The notes: generated by a model not told the origin, from the sequence alone. Shown: positions 20,968 to 33,900, counted from the stretch's first letter. The stretch is 64,000 nucleotides of DNA from Deinandra increscens subsp. villosa (GCA_039602395.1 JBCNJP010000025.1:47325980-47389979), one strand, 5' to 3'. Program-made: numbers and translations.

Positions 20968-23594
20968 TCATCCATCATCCCCATCATCTGAACCAACTTT
21001 TTTACCCTTACATGTCCTTATATCATGGCCAGGGAGCCCACAAATCAAGCACTTCCTTCTCCTTTTACCAGCGCGGCTACTTGCTTGTTCCTTCTTTGAT
21101 TTAATTATTTTATGAGATCCACGTCCTTTGTTTTTAATACCACTAGGAAGTTTTGTGCTTCCATCAACAGGCTGATTGGCTCTTAAAATCTCAGCAAACC
21201 TATCTCTGCGATTTTTAGGAACAACTGGTTGATTCTCCTCATCAACCTTCTTCGCCATTTCTTTCATTTGATCCCTTACAGAGCACAATGCCTCAAGGTC
21301 TGGAGATAGGCGATTAATTATATATTCATAGGAAGACATAATATCACGCAAAACATTGTCTACTTCATGAGCATTAGCAAAATTAGAATCACTGCTCAGG
21401 GGCATAGCTTTTTTGCCTTTATTAGGTGCAGCTTCCTTGGTCCAACGCTTCATGATGTACTTTTGAGGGATTTCAAGTACCTCAAACATCATCAATACAT
21501 AAAACACATGAGAGCACAACAACACATAACGCTCAAACCGTTTATAGCTACAGGTACATGTAATATCACCAGCAATCCTTGTAAAGTCAACCTAAAAAAA
21601 ATGAAAAAAGGAAAACACATAAACATGCATAAAAACACGTAGTCTGCATTTTATAAAAATAACGCAAGCATATATTACAAATCACGCAAAGCTATAATAG
21701 TACTTACTTCCAGCAAACCAGTGCCAATTGCAGCATGATCTTTAATAGAAACCTTTGCAGTATTATCACCAGTTACGGTGTACATGCCAAAACAGTTCTT
21801 GGTACTGCAATATATCTCATCTTGGACATCATTAAACATAGCCCTCGTGTATATGCGTTCAGCTTGTTCCTCAATTGCAAATTTCAGTCCACAGGTCGGG
21901 AAAAGTGTATTTGGAGTCATGATCATTCTTCTGATGGGTGTGTCTTTGAATCTTAAGTGAAGCTTCATAATGGTTAAAAAGTTCCAAAAGTGTCATTTGG
22001 GAATTTGTAACCTGAGGGAAAAAAAATAATTCTCACTCTCTGATCTAGAGGTCGTGCGCATGAGACCAGACAACCACTCATCTTGAAAATACGCATGAAT
22101 CCACATCTCTATCATCTCAAACATCTCCCTCAACCACTTGTTAGATGCCAAATCATTATCATCCATGAGTTTTAGCCACTCCGCATCAAAAAATTCAGGA
22201 TCAATAGAATCCTTCCACACAATGCTACACATTGCCTCTTTAAACTCGTCATCATTACACAACGCAGGCCCAACCTTTAAAAAAGACAAAAAACGCAACA
22301 CATACAAATGTAAACACGCATGAAAAAAATATTAAATCACGCAACCATTAAAATTTATTACACATGACATTATAAAATCACTTCAAAACTAAAAAATTAC
22401 GCAAAAAAATCAAACCTTATCAGCAACTTTCTTCATTATGTGACACATGCCCAGTCTATGACGACAATGGTCAAAAACATTTTCAATTGCAATCTTCATC
22501 GCAGGGTCTTGGTCTGTAACTACAACCTTGGGTTGATATCCAAAAGACTTTAAAAACTTCTCAAGAAGCCACATGTATGACTCCATTGTTTCAGATGACA
22601 ACAGACCAGCACCAAAAGATACATTACGAAAATGGTTATTAATTCCAGTGAAAGGAACAAAAACCATCTTGTACCTATGATAAAAAACATAAAAATCATA
22701 TTCAACTTATCACGCATTTGATTAATTATAATCACGCATCATATAATAATAATAACGCATGCAATAAACATTATCACGCAAGCGATAATGAAATCCAAAA
22801 CCATACTTGTTTGTGTTGAAGGTTGCATCAAAAGAAATAATCTCTCCAAATGCTTGATAGCACCATCAGCCTAGAACATTCCAGTAAAGTTTCCCCTCGT
22901 CGTCAACCGTGTACTCAAATGAATAATCAGGAAAAAAATCTTTCTTGTTCAGCATCCTTTTAACAACAATCTCAGCATCATACTCACCAATATAGCAGTC
23001 CAGGTCCCTTTTAAAGTTCTTGCATTCAACCACAATCGCTCCAACTTTCTCAAAACCTCCATATATTATCCTCATCACATTAAACGCTTTAACAGGACCA
23101 AGGTTAGCAAAAGATAATTCAAAAATCTGAGATTCCTGAACTCTTGTCAGATGCCTGTTTGAGCAAAGAAAATGCATGTCTTCTTGACCAACAAGGTAGT
23201 GGTTGTGCCCCTCGACGAATTTATACACTTTGTAAGATAAACCATCCCTCAAAGTGTACACAATATGTGCAACGCAACCAGTACAGGGAAGAATACTTCT
23301 TCCTAGGTTTTACTTTGTTTTTTCCCTTTCCAGACACGCTACTCGAATCATACTTCTTGAAGGGTTGTTACCTTCTTTGGAACAAACAAAATGCCTCCCC
23401 GTAATGACACCAGACACATCATATACAGATCCTTTCCTAACTGTAAATCCAGATTGTTTAGTATACTCATAGTAGAATGCCTCAGTTTCCTCCAAAGAAG
23501 TAAATATCATGCCCTCTTTAGGTTTAACTGACATCGGAATGGATGGAATGTGACATTCTTCAGTTCTCAATTCTGTAAAATAACGCAAACACAA
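20968..23594 (-). pseudogene. FAR1/FHY3-like, MULE-derived transposase relic
   Basis: Pieces in order on the minus strand: a FAR1 DNA-binding region (23577-22866, with FTSLEETEAFYYEY and TGCVAH), a MULE core (FGEIISFDATF near 22830; VVVTDQDPAMK in 22667-22427; the WLREMFEMIEMWIHAYF and TTSRSESEN block in 22285-22000), a linking exon (21966-21709), a SWIM-type finger (CTCSYKRF...CSH near 21540) and a Lys-rich tail with a CCHC-like CLICGLPGHDIRTC ending at 20968. At least four GT-AG introns keep phase. It is disabled by an in-frame stop at 23312-23310, a one-base loss near 22850 and another frameshift near 21895. Such proteins are either light-signalling factors or transposases; I cannot tell which. 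The first exon is missing. Confidence 0.75.
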
Positions 23595-23639
23595 AGCTTA
23601 TAGAACTCACCAAAATGTTATATTTATAACAATTAAGCT

Positions 23640-26041
23640 CCAAGCACATGAAATACAAAACATTGGAAATATGATGAGAATCAATATATTATAACTACTA
23701 AAAATATAAATTAATTATATAAAAGCAATACATAATATCCTCTCATCAGGCAACCTCTACGTTAAGCGTTGTCTATTGAGTTACCTTAACTCTCAAATGA
23801 TCGTCTCAACTTGATAACTAAGGCAGTCGTCTTCACCTCCCGGTGATCTTCATCACAGGTCTGGTTGTTACAACCCCACGATTTGACCACCTAGTACTCC
23901 CTCCCCACAATCATGGGTTGATAGTATAGCTTAATATTGCCAAATTATCTTTTCGAAACTCATTGTTCAATCTAGTTAAAACAAAATTTAACTCTGTTTT
24001 AGTCTACTAGTTAGTTAACCTAGAATAACACCTTTTACAGTGGACCCTCTCATCCAAAGTATCTTTGTTTAGATATTAACGATTAAACATTTTTACCCCC
24101 TGAGTTCCTCACCCATATATAAGATAAGCATTTCATAAACATAATGTTACTCGTATTGTCAAACCACAGTAGTCAATGATCTTTACCTACACGGAACTGA
24201 CTCTAGTATTATTCCCTATAGTACCTCGGGTGTTTATATATAGGATGTACCGCAGTGTATCCATTGCACCTTTAATACAACCAAATGTGAACTATTACCA
24301 AACCAGTGCAAGAAAAAATCCCATAACCACAACAAGGCCAGTAAAATTACACTTATCCGATACTTATTACCACAAACAAGCTTAGACCAGACCTTTGCCT
24401 TTCCCTTTACCCAAAACTATTTAAATGTTTTAACTTTACATTACCCATTTACCATAACCCACGCGGAAACAGTCTCACAACAGGTAATCATAAATCAAAG
24501 CAGTTAGTCATAAAATATTTCACGTATAATCAATTGAAAGTATTTCCATAACACAGTTGCATATCAGCCCGAAAATAGTTTAAACAATTTAAAACGTGGG
24601 TTCATAGAACTCACCTTAGCTTAGCAAAGCAAATACTCTTGTTAATCCCTTAAAAATCAGTTATCTATCTGCCTTAACTTAATGTCCCTAACAAGACACC
24701 CTAATAGTTACAAATAGTAATTTAGTTAACACTTTTATCCAAAACCCGACCCAATGGTTTTTCTCTTCTTTAATGATAATATGAAGACGCGCTTTCCTAT
24801 AAGCAAATGCTCACTCCTGGAATCTCTAGATAAGTGCAACAGGTCCCAGCGAGGATTTATACGACACCCTTACTTAGCTAGAAAACGCTCGCTCTTTCGG
24901 TCCGCACGTGTTCTAAATAACTGATTATCTCGATATATTCAATACTTTATTAATTATCAAAATTGAATTCATATATACTTATTATATATATAAACATGTT
25001 CTAATACCAAAAACTAAATCCCAAATCGTGACGGATTGTTCAATTTCGTATTATCATCTTTCAAAACCCTAATTTGACATAATTCCCAATTAATTATCAA
25101 AACTCTATGCAATATGAAATGAAATTAGGGCTTTTATTTATAATATCATATTATAACATACTTCAAAAGATGAGACTTTAATTCAAACCCGATTGCCCAT
25201 ATTTTGACAAAACAAGATTAAGAAACCCTAATTTTGACCCATTTCTCAAATCCATGTCAAATCTTTTCAAAGTATAAAATTAACTTAGGGCTTTCTTAAT
25301 ACATGATATTTTAAGACATATTATAAAAGCTCAGACCTAAATTCCTTCTGGATTACTCAATTTAAGCAAAACATATTCAAGTACCCTATTTTTTATAATG
25401 TATAGAAACCTAATCAAATTGTTATGGAATCAGAAATTGATAGTGGGCTATTACTAAACATACTTAATAACAACCAACTACAGAAGATCAGCCCTTAATT
25501 CCACCTAAATTGCTCCAATTGATCCAAAAGAAGATTTATGAACGGTTTAAGGTTTTCAAAGCTTTGAATCGTGAATTGGCGAGTTGGAATGGAGCAATTG
25601 AGCTCGAATTTATACTGGTAATGGTCACCCTGAGCTCTATATACGTATACAGGTGACTAATGAGCAGAAATTGACACATAATTGAGGAACTCGTAAGCTG
25701 CAAGTCGATGTGGTGTTCTTTTTCCGTCCACAGACACCTTGCGGTACGCGAAGGAGGGATCTGGTGAACTTCGCGGTACATGAGCCACCTATCAGCACCA
25801 CATTTACATTTTTCGTCCTCCCAGCTTTAATTAAGCACACAACTACCCCCCCTAAACTTATATGCTTTTATCATTTTATGCCCAAACAAGTTAAGAAATG
25901 TTTCTACTTAATCTCTAACATTAGGGCACGTATAACAATAGTTAGAAACACGTACCTATCATTATATAATCGTATTAAACATGTATTTTGTGCGTACCAT
26001 CAATATACTAACACATTGATTAGTTAAATCACGTATTTACA

Positions 26042-26089
<48 letters not shown>

Positions 26090-26129
26090 ACACACGTATC
26101 TACCTTTATGCAAATCTCAAGATGTTACA
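23640..26129 (-). repeat. Decayed LTR related to the TR-GAG LTR
   Basis: On the minus strand it starts TGTAACATC at 26129. It follows the TR-GAG LTR for long stretches: an AAGAAAGCCCTAAGTT block, an ATTAGGGTTT series, GTGCGGACCG.AAG near 24900, GTGAGCATTTGCTTATAGGA near 24800 and AGGTGAGTTCTATGA.CCCAC near 24600. No partner LTR, PBS or internal region is nearby, so it is a solo or truncated LTR. The end near 23640 is uncertain because it grades into sequence beside the FAR1-like relic. The only ORFs inside are short and motif-free. Confidence 0.65.
26043..26086. repeat. (TA)n microsatellite
   Basis: About 20 TA units inside the decayed LTR. Confidence 0.95.
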
Positions 26130-26331
26130 AATGATGATGAATCGACGTGATAAAGCAGGCGGTGAGAGTTCTGTGTGTATAAAGAGAGGCGCACCAAAAA
26201 CCTAATTCTTAACACACACAACCTATTTATATGCTCCATACATTATTCGGATAGTCCAAGTATGATCAGCGTAAGAAGAGAAATATATGTTGAACACTTG
26301 TACATATCAAACCCAATAACTTGCACCTTAT
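26130..26331. other. Short spacer without features
   Basis: About 200 bp between the decayed LTR and the plus-strand chromovirus. I see nothing in it. Confidence 0.5.
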
Positions 26332-28780
26332 TGTAACATCCCAAATTTTTAATAAAACAAAATTTCCCGATAACGTCTAGTCAAGTAAAATTCCCGTAGT
26401 TTAAATAATCCCTTATGTTGTAGAAATCTTTTTCATGTGTTAATATGGAATTAAATGGGTAACATGTGTGTTTTGGTTAAAAATAAAATAAGGAAACATA
26501 CTATGGGGGCCAGAACTGTAATTAAGCAAAAGTTAGATTAGTAAAAGAAGGGAGAAGAGGAGGAAGGTCGTATACACGACCTGGAGATCGAACTCCATCC
26601 CTCTCCTCCTTCCTTGTTCAAAAATATGTCAATTAAGGGTGTGGGGCTGCGATTTTTGGCTAGAGATTTGGAAATTTGAAGAGCTTTCATCTTCCTAAAT
26701 TCAATATCCCATCAAGTAAGTGAAACCCCATTAAGTTGCATGCTAGGTCTCAAAATTAGGGGGCTAGTAATCTGAGATTTGTTGTGGATTTATGAGCACT
26801 ATGGTGTTAGAGAATCTATCTGTGGCATAAATTTCTAAATTGATTAACAATTGGTGAAGTATTCACCATTTTCACCCACTTGAACCTCCATGGTAGGTGA
26901 CTACTTAAGCTAGTCATGAATTAAGTTCAATTGATGAAATTCTTGCATAAATATGTGGTTAATTGATGAATTTGGTTAAATAATGATGGGTTGGAAGTTA
27001 ATTCCACAAACCCCATGTTAAATGGTTACTTGGAGGTTCATGAGGTTGGGTTATTGGGTGTGCATAAATGTATGCACACAAGGTGTTTGATAAAATGCCT
27101 AAAAGAGTCAAAATATGGTAAATGCAAAAAATTTGCTTGTATTGATGTTGGATGTTCATAGGGAACTATAAGTTCACAAAAATTTAACTAACTTGATGAT
27201 ATTATGTGCATTAGCTAGCATGGTTAATGTATGCCTCTAGTCGTCATGTTTATGTTAATAAATTCATGTGGCTAGATGTGAACTTTATGAACATGCTTGA
27301 TTTGCCATCCTTGTGAATTTGTAAATATGTATGTGTAGCATAGAAATCATATGATTGAAATGTGGTAAAAGTGCTGCTATGATCAAGGTCCTAACATAGT
27401 TGGTGACCCATTAGGCAATCAAGGTGATCAAGGAAGCAATTCCGGTGCAAGTGGAGTTGGAGGCTCTAATTCGTGAGGTAGCATTATTTATGTTACGTGT
27501 AGTAGATACGTAAATGTGTAATTACATACAAATGGTCAAACCATAAATAATATAAATGGGTGACGAATGGTTCTAGGAAACGTGAAGCCCAATGTCACAA
27601 GGTCCCCAAATGACCAAACTTGACCACAGGAAAGATTCGGATGAATCACATAATAAACGAAAGTTACAATGGGCGGAAATGGGCTTATAGAGCCTATGCC
27701 AAGTAACAAGAGTAAAGGAATCACCAATGGTTATAAAACCATAGATTCCAAGGCTTACATGTGCTCAATATAGGCATTGGGGTAAACCAAATGCAATGAC
27801 CCGTCTTAATGGGTCAAATAAGGAACAAGAGTCATTTGGATGTCAACTAAAAAGATTAGGTGAACCAATGACGAGTAGAATGAATCATATGAATGATGTC
27901 AAAAACTTAGTGTATTGGAAATGTGTAAAGCTAGACTCATAACGAAAGTCTAAAACAAACTGTGGGTATACATACAAATATTTTGAAGTCGTGTTGCTTG
28001 CATTATGTTTCTAGTTGTAAACCACATGCGATGGGGCAATTCTGGATGGTAACCTTGATAGTTGCCACAAGGAACCTCTTAATGGGACAAACGGGTCGGG
28101 AGAACCCGGGGTTGGTTATCATAATGTAAACCATGTCTAAGGTATGTAAATGCGTATGCTTTATGCTTAAAAATGTGTTTTTGGGACATTCTAAGGGTAC
28201 ATATATAGTCCCAACCAGTCTGGTGCAAAACTGTTAAAATAGGGGAAATAGCCAAAATATTGGTTAAGGATAGAATAGGCCAATTTTCGGCCAAATCCCT
28301 GGAAAGTTGGCTCCAAGCGTATCGCTTGGAGCAACTGATGTGGTAGGCGATACGGCAGAAAGTCTAGGCGTATCGCTTGGAACACCCTACCTTCTAGGCG
28401 ATACGCCTAGGATGTAGTAACCTGATTTCTGTGTTTTTCTTCGTTGCTAAATAATAATTATACTTGTATTGCAATAGAAACTCACTATTGAAAGTGAGTA
28501 TGTTGCAGGTAAGGCAAAAGTTTGAAGGATGCTCATCAAGGCCGCGAAGAACCGATCATGTGAAGATCTAATCATTCGTTCCATATTTTGAGTCTATAAG
28601 AGTTGTAAATAATGTTTAACCATATGAATGTCAAACTAGCTGCAGTGTTTTGTAAAAGTTAGTCACAATAGTGGCATCTTATGATTGACAAATCTCATGT
28701 TTTGTAAAGAAACTTTTTGGACCTAATTTTAATGAAGTAATTGGGTAATGTTTGACATCAAGTTGTATATGGGTGTTACA
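26332..28780 (+). repeat. 5' LTR of the plus-strand chromovirus (2,449 bp)
   Basis: Starts TGTAACATCCC and ends GGGTGTTACA, three bases before the PBS. It holds a short hairpin GGTCGTATACACGACC near 26566 and the GCGTATCGC-type motif array at 28311-28411. It matches 40309-42240 with a few percent substitutions by eye. Confidence 0.9.
28311..28411. promoter_or_regulatory. GCGTATCGC / GCGATACGC motif array in LTR
   Basis: Four copies alternate in orientation: CCAAGCGTATCGCTTGGA, TAGGCGATACGG, TAGGCGTATCGCTTGGA and TAGGCGATACGCCTAGG. The first and last are near-perfect palindromes. The array lies about 370-470 bp from the LTR 3' end, the same relative position as in the minus-strand chromovirus LTR. 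Confidence 0.65.
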
Positions 28781-28783
28781 ATT

Positions 28784-28796
28784 TGGTATCAGAGCC
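28784..28796 (+). promoter_or_regulatory. Primer binding site (tRNA-iMet)
   Basis: TGGTATCAGAGCC three bases after the LTR. Confidence 0.92.
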
Positions 28797-29030
28797 ATGG
28801 TTTGAGAGAATTAAGTACTCAGGGGTTACTTGAACTCAAACCTTGAGCTCAGGGGAACGGGAAAAGTGATCGGTTCAAGCTTGATGAAGTGTCCGGGTAA
28901 GGTACATAATCATAAATTGAATTGTTCATATTATGTTTAATAGGAATCATAGTTTCTATATGCCAGTAAGGCAAGTTATTAGCTATCACTCTGGAAAACG
29001 CACGGGGAGGTGTTTCACACCTGAACCGGG

Positions 29031-29232
29031 AAGTGCGTGAGTGAAGTGTCCCAGGTAGAAGCGGGGCACTGCTACGGCTAGAAACCTCGTATAAACTTGT
29101 GGGGAGATATTGGCCACGACCAATATAAAGTATGCGCGAGTAAAGTGTCCCAGGTAGAAGCGGGGTAATGCTAAGGCTATAAACCTCGTATATATCTGTG
29201 GGAAGATATTGGCCATGACCAATATAATGTAT
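29031..29232 (+). repeat. Tandem duplication of about 100 bp in the leader
   Basis: Two copies, each with AAGTGTCCCAGGTAGAAGCG, a stretch AAACCTCGTATA and GATATTGGCCA.GACCAATA, sit between PBS and gag. They differ at several positions, so the duplication is not new. Confidence 0.8.
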
Positions 29233-29301
29233 AAGAACCTTGATGTGGGTAAGGGTAAATAAAAGTTGTTAAGCAAATGAAAAACATTGTTCTGTGGATC
29301 A

Positions 29302-32090
29302 ATGGACCATGATGGCGGTGATCTTGCAGAGGAGCAGAGACAGCGGGCTTTGAAGGCCCAAATCTCTAAAGAAGTGGGAAATGCCATTCAGGCAGCTATT
29401 CCCAAGTATGTGCATAAGATCCAGGAGGATCTACTGAGTACCTTGAACCAAAAGTTAGAGGAATTAAAGAATGCTCTCCTGAACAAAGGGGAGGCAAGTA
29501 CGCCAAAGAAGAAGGGGAGCTCCTTCAAGGATTTTATGGCGTGTAAACCCCCGCAATATACGAGTGATCCCGACCCAATAGCCAGTCACTGATGGGTGAC
29601 CAATGTGGAGGGGGTAATCAAAAGAAGCCATTGTGAGGCTGCAGATCAAGTTATCATTGCTACGGGTCTACTAGTAGATCGGGCAAAGGATTGGTGGGAC
29701 GCAAAAGTCCTAGAAAAGGGCCAAGAGGTGGCAGACGCCCTGACTTGGGCGGAATGTAAAGAATTATTTCTTGAACACCACTGCCCACCCTCTGCGGTCA
29801 ATGAATTGAAGCAAGATTTCCTCAAGTTAGAGCAAGGGGAGACTCAAACCGTTGATGAGATCACCGGTATTTACCTCGATAGGGTAAAGTTCTGCTCAGA
29901 TGTGCTACCCACTGAAAGGGCACAGATGTTCTTCTACCGGAACATGTTGAAGGCAAAGATAAAGAATTTCATGCCTCTAGACCGGTTCACCACGGTGGAA
30001 CAAATGATTAACGCCGCTCGAGCGCGGGAAAATGATATCAACCGGGAAGAAGCCCGGGAGGCAAGAAAACCTACCGAGGGAAATCCGAATCCCCTTAAAA
30101 ACCCAAAAATGGGTGACTCGTCCAAGAAGAAGGACACAAGAGGAACCGGATCAAAATGCAAAGTGTGTGGCAAGGGGCACTCGGGGGAGTGTATATTCAA
30201 AGACCGCCCTTGCTTAAGATGTGGCAAGAAAGGCCACATTATCTCCAATTGCCCGTCTGATGAACCACGATGTTTCAAATGCTACCAGACAGGGCATAGG
30301 AAATCTGAATGCCCAAAACTCAAGAAGGAGGGGGCAAAAAGTGGGGCAAAAGCGGAAGTGCCAAAAGCTACGGGCCGGGCATTCCAACTCACGGTCAAAG
30401 AAGCCAAATCAGACCCCAACGTGGTGGCAGGTACATCTCTTGTTAATTCAATACCTGCTCACGTATTATTTGATACGGGAGCTAATAGATCATTTGTTTC
30501 ATATGATTTTATTAAGCATCCTTCGTTTATAATTGAAAAATTGCATGTACCCCTAGAGGTGGAAATAGCTAATGACAAAAGTATTTTTGTTTTTGATGTA
30601 TGTCGGGGATGCAAAATCTCCATCGATAATGAAGAGTACTTGATAGATCTCATTCCAATGGCAATGAGAGAATTCAAGGTGGTGGTGGGGATGGATTGGC
30701 TATCCCGCAACCACGCAAAGGTCATATGTGACCGGAAGGCGATAGAGATATCTTCGCCAAAGGGGAGCAAAGTCACCATTCATGGTGAAAAACAAAATGT
30801 TCCGATTATATGCTCAATGATGGAAGCTAAGAAGCTCATGATGCACGGGTGCCAGGCCTACTTGGCTATGGTGGCGGATACTAGAATTCAAAGTCCCGCA
30901 ATAGATGACTTACCCGTGGTGCAAGAATTCAAGGACGTATTTCCGAATGATTTACCGGGGTTACCACCCGATCGAGAGGTGGAGTTCAAATTTAACTTAG
31001 TGCCAAATGCTAAGCCGGTGGCTAAAGCTCCATATAGGTTGGCACCGACGGAACTACAAGAATTGAAGACCCAAATCCAGGAGTTGTTGGATAAAGGGTT
31101 CATACGTCTGAGTGTCTCTCCGTGGGGAGCACCAGTGTTATTCGTGAAAAAGAAGGCCGGTAGCATGCGGATGTGCATAGACTACCAGGAGTTAAACAAA
31201 CTCACAATGAAGAATAGGTACCCATTGCCTAGAATTGATGACTTATTCGATCAGCTTCAAGGGGAAAAATGGTTCTCGAAGATAGACCTACGTTCGGGGT
31301 ACCATCAACTGAAGGTGAAAGAGGACGACGTTCTCAAAACGGCCTTCAGAACAAGATACGGCCATTATGAATTTTTAGTGATGTCCTTTGGACTCACTAA
31401 TGCACCCGCGGCTTTCATGGATCTCATGAATTGGGTGTGTAATCCTATGTTAGACAAGTCGGTGATTGTGTTCATCGACAACATTCTGGTGTACTCCCGA
31501 GACGAAGCGGAGCACGCTAAACATTTACGGGAGGTACTAGAAAGATTAAGGGGGGAAAATCTATACGCAAAATTCTCCAAATGTGCTTTCTGGTTAAAGG
31601 GGGTGCAATTTGTAGGCCATGTAATTGGCGCCGAAGGAGTTATGGTGGATCCGGCAAAGATTGAAGCCGTCACCAAATGGGAACCCCCAAAGAATCCGAC
31701 GGAGGTGCGGAGTTTTCTAGGGTTAGCGGGCTACTATCGGAGATTTATACAAGTCTTCTCGAAGATAGCCCTACCTATGACTAAACTAACCCGAAAGGAC
31801 ACCAAGTTTGTGTGGGGTGATGAACAGGAGAAGGCTTTTCAAAGCCTTAAACAAAAGTTAACGCAAGCACCGGTTTTAACCCTCCCAGAGGGAACAAAAG
31901 ATATGGTGGTTTACTCTGATGCGTCAAAATTGGGCCTTGGTTGTGTTTTAATGCAATGGGGCAAGGTGATTGCCTATGGTTCAAGGCAATAAAAGGTGAC
32001 TGAGCAGAAGTACCCAACTCATGATTTGGATTTGGCGGCGGTGGTGTTCGCCTTGAAAATATGGCAACACAATCTTTATGGGGTGAAGTG
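29302..32090 (+). pseudogene. gag-pol: Chromovirus gag-pol, 5' part (gag, protease, RT, start of RNase H), interrupted
   Basis: ATG at 29302 starts MDHDGGDLAEE. Gag (29302 to about 30120) has AKDWWDAK; zinc knuckles follow near 30160-30320 (CLRCGKKGHIISNC, CFKCYQTGHRKSEC). The protease site LFDTGANRSFVS is near 30470. RT blocks run from about 31050 to 31660 (GFIRLSVSPWGAPVLFVKKK, YPLPRIDDLFDQL). The catalytic box reads FIDN where FIDD is expected. RNase H begins VYSDASKLGLGCVLMQ. The frame has a TGA at 29590-29592, where related proteins have Arg, consistent with CGA to TGA, and a TAA at 31990-31992. It then meets the Copia-derived insertion at 32091. Reading resumes at 38616. Confidence 0.9.
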
Positions 32091-32518
32091 TGTAGAGCCT
32101 AGAATTATGAGACTTGCAATATTAAATGTTAGTTATAGTGTTGGGCTTGTAATAGCTAGTAAAGTGTCATGCGGGCTAGATTGTAATTGGGTTTGATATT
32201 GGGCCCGGTCCGGTTTAGAAGGATTAGGGTTAAGTTTGTTATAAAAGCAAACTTAGTCCCTCATATCAAGGTTCACGAATTTGACAGAGAGGGAAGGAGA
32301 TTGCGTGGAGCTAGGAAAGCCAGAGAGAATTCTTGTACCAGACGAATCAGTGATTCGTGTGCAACGGTTAAGGTGTAATCAATTAATAATCTTAATTTTG
32401 ATTGTTCTTATTCTCTATTATTTAATTTCTCATCTTTGTTCTTGAATCAATCAATCGTCGGGATTCCGCACATTCGATTGATCGTTGATATCGTGTAAGG
32501 ATCGTTTTGGGACTTAAA
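32091..32518 (+). repeat. 5' LTR of the Copia-derived element
   Basis: Starts TGTAGAGCC and is followed by the PBS. The expected terminal CA has decayed to AA. Confidence 0.9.
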
Positions 32519-32519
32519 T

Positions 32520-32532
32520 TGGTATCAGAGCC
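32520..32532 (+). promoter_or_regulatory. Primer binding site (tRNA-iMet)
   Basis: TGGTATCAGAGCC directly after the LTR. The following AAGAAACGCAAGTTTCG also matches the first element (2101-2147, minus). Confidence 0.9.
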
Positions 32533-33432
32533 AAGAAACGCAAGTTTCGTGGCTCTCACGATATCAGATTCAAGATTCCTTGTGATTTTCGTTTGGTTCC
32601 TTGGGTGATTTTTACTTTACGGTTACGTTTGTGTACCTTGAACGTTTTAGGGTTCATAAAGTTTTATTAAAAAGTGTTTTTGAAGATTCGTCAACTTCAA
32701 AAATTATTTTGCTGATTTGGATGCAAGAATTTAAAAATAGATTGACAGATTTTTAGGATTTGTTTTACTTTGTTTTTGACAAGTTCCTCGTGAAGTTAAT
32801 CAAAAAATAATATAAAAAAATTATTATATTTCTCCTTGATTTGCTTATCTCACATTTTTGAAAGTTGGTGACCGAGATATAGTCTATTTTAAAAATAATC
32901 GGAAGGAAACATCTGGAGTTTTTGGTGTGTGGTTGTCAAATTTAATTTAATTGAATTCTTGCTAACAAAATAAAGATTTGGAGAACTCTTTATTTGGAAG
33001 ATTCCTCTGGTCAACAAGAGCAGACAGAGTCAAAATAGGTGTTTGGCAGGTTTGTAGTTTTCGACTCAGTTTTAGGTTTTCGGTCCTTTAAAAAAAAGGA
33101 AAATAATCATAATTGGAATTTCGAAAAGTTGAAGTGTACGTAAATTGAAGTTCAAACAATTTACCATATTGCCATTAATAATTAATTAAAACTTGTGGTC
33201 CTCGTTAACCGATTGTGGAAACAGTAAACGGCCACTCAATTCAAGTTGGTGTTAATTAATTTTAATGGGGTTTTGATCGTTGAATTTTTCTGCACCTTGT
33301 GGAGTAATTCGTCTTTTTTATTTTTGCTCCAAGTGTTTCAAGGTGTTACTAACGGTTTTGTTTGTGAGTTTCTTATGATTGTTGTGTAGGTTACAAGTGT
33401 TGCAGAAGCAAGAAGCCTGTGGTTCATAAGCC
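32533..33432 (+). other. Long AT-rich leader of the Copia-derived element
   Basis: About 900 bp without a meaningful ORF between PBS and minisatellite. Confidence 0.6.
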
Positions 33433-33900
33433 CCTCGATCGAAATCTGTGGCTTTGACCCTTATTTCGATCGAAATCTTTGGCTTTTCGACACTTTTGGA
33501 TACTTTTTGATCGAATCCAGGGGCTTTTCGATTAGGCTGAGAAGCTTTTCGATCGGCCCTGGTGCTTCTCGATCGAAGAGTACTTCCCGGTTCACCACTT
33601 TTCGATCGGAAAGTCCCTTCGCTCCGTTTCGATCGAAAAGTCCCTTCGTGACTTTTCGATCCGCTCCGTTTCGATCGGAAAGTCCCTTCGTGACTTTTCG
33701 ATCAGCTCCGTTTCGATCGGAAAGTCCCTTCATGACTTTTCGATCAGCTTCGTTTCGATCGGAAAGTCGCTTCATGACTTTCGATCAGCTTCGCCTTCTG
33801 ATCGGAAAGTCCCTTCGTGACTTTTCCATCAGCTTGCACTTTTCGAGCGAGCCGAAACTCTGCCCGATCAAAAGGCTGACTTTCCGATCCTGTTGAGACT
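33433..33900 (+). repeat. Leader minisatellite of TTTTCGATCGGAAAGTCCCT-type units
   Basis: More than ten imperfect units of about 45-50 bp, each with one or two TTCGATC words and CCCTTCGTGACTTTTCGATC. The unit core is the same word as in the leader at 1592-1975, in the same orientation relative to gag. Chance ORFs run through it on both strands. Confidence 0.85.

Noticed and set aside
25536..26027. ORFs around 25.5-26.0 kb on both strands
   Set aside because: They lie inside the decayed LTR and lack conserved features.
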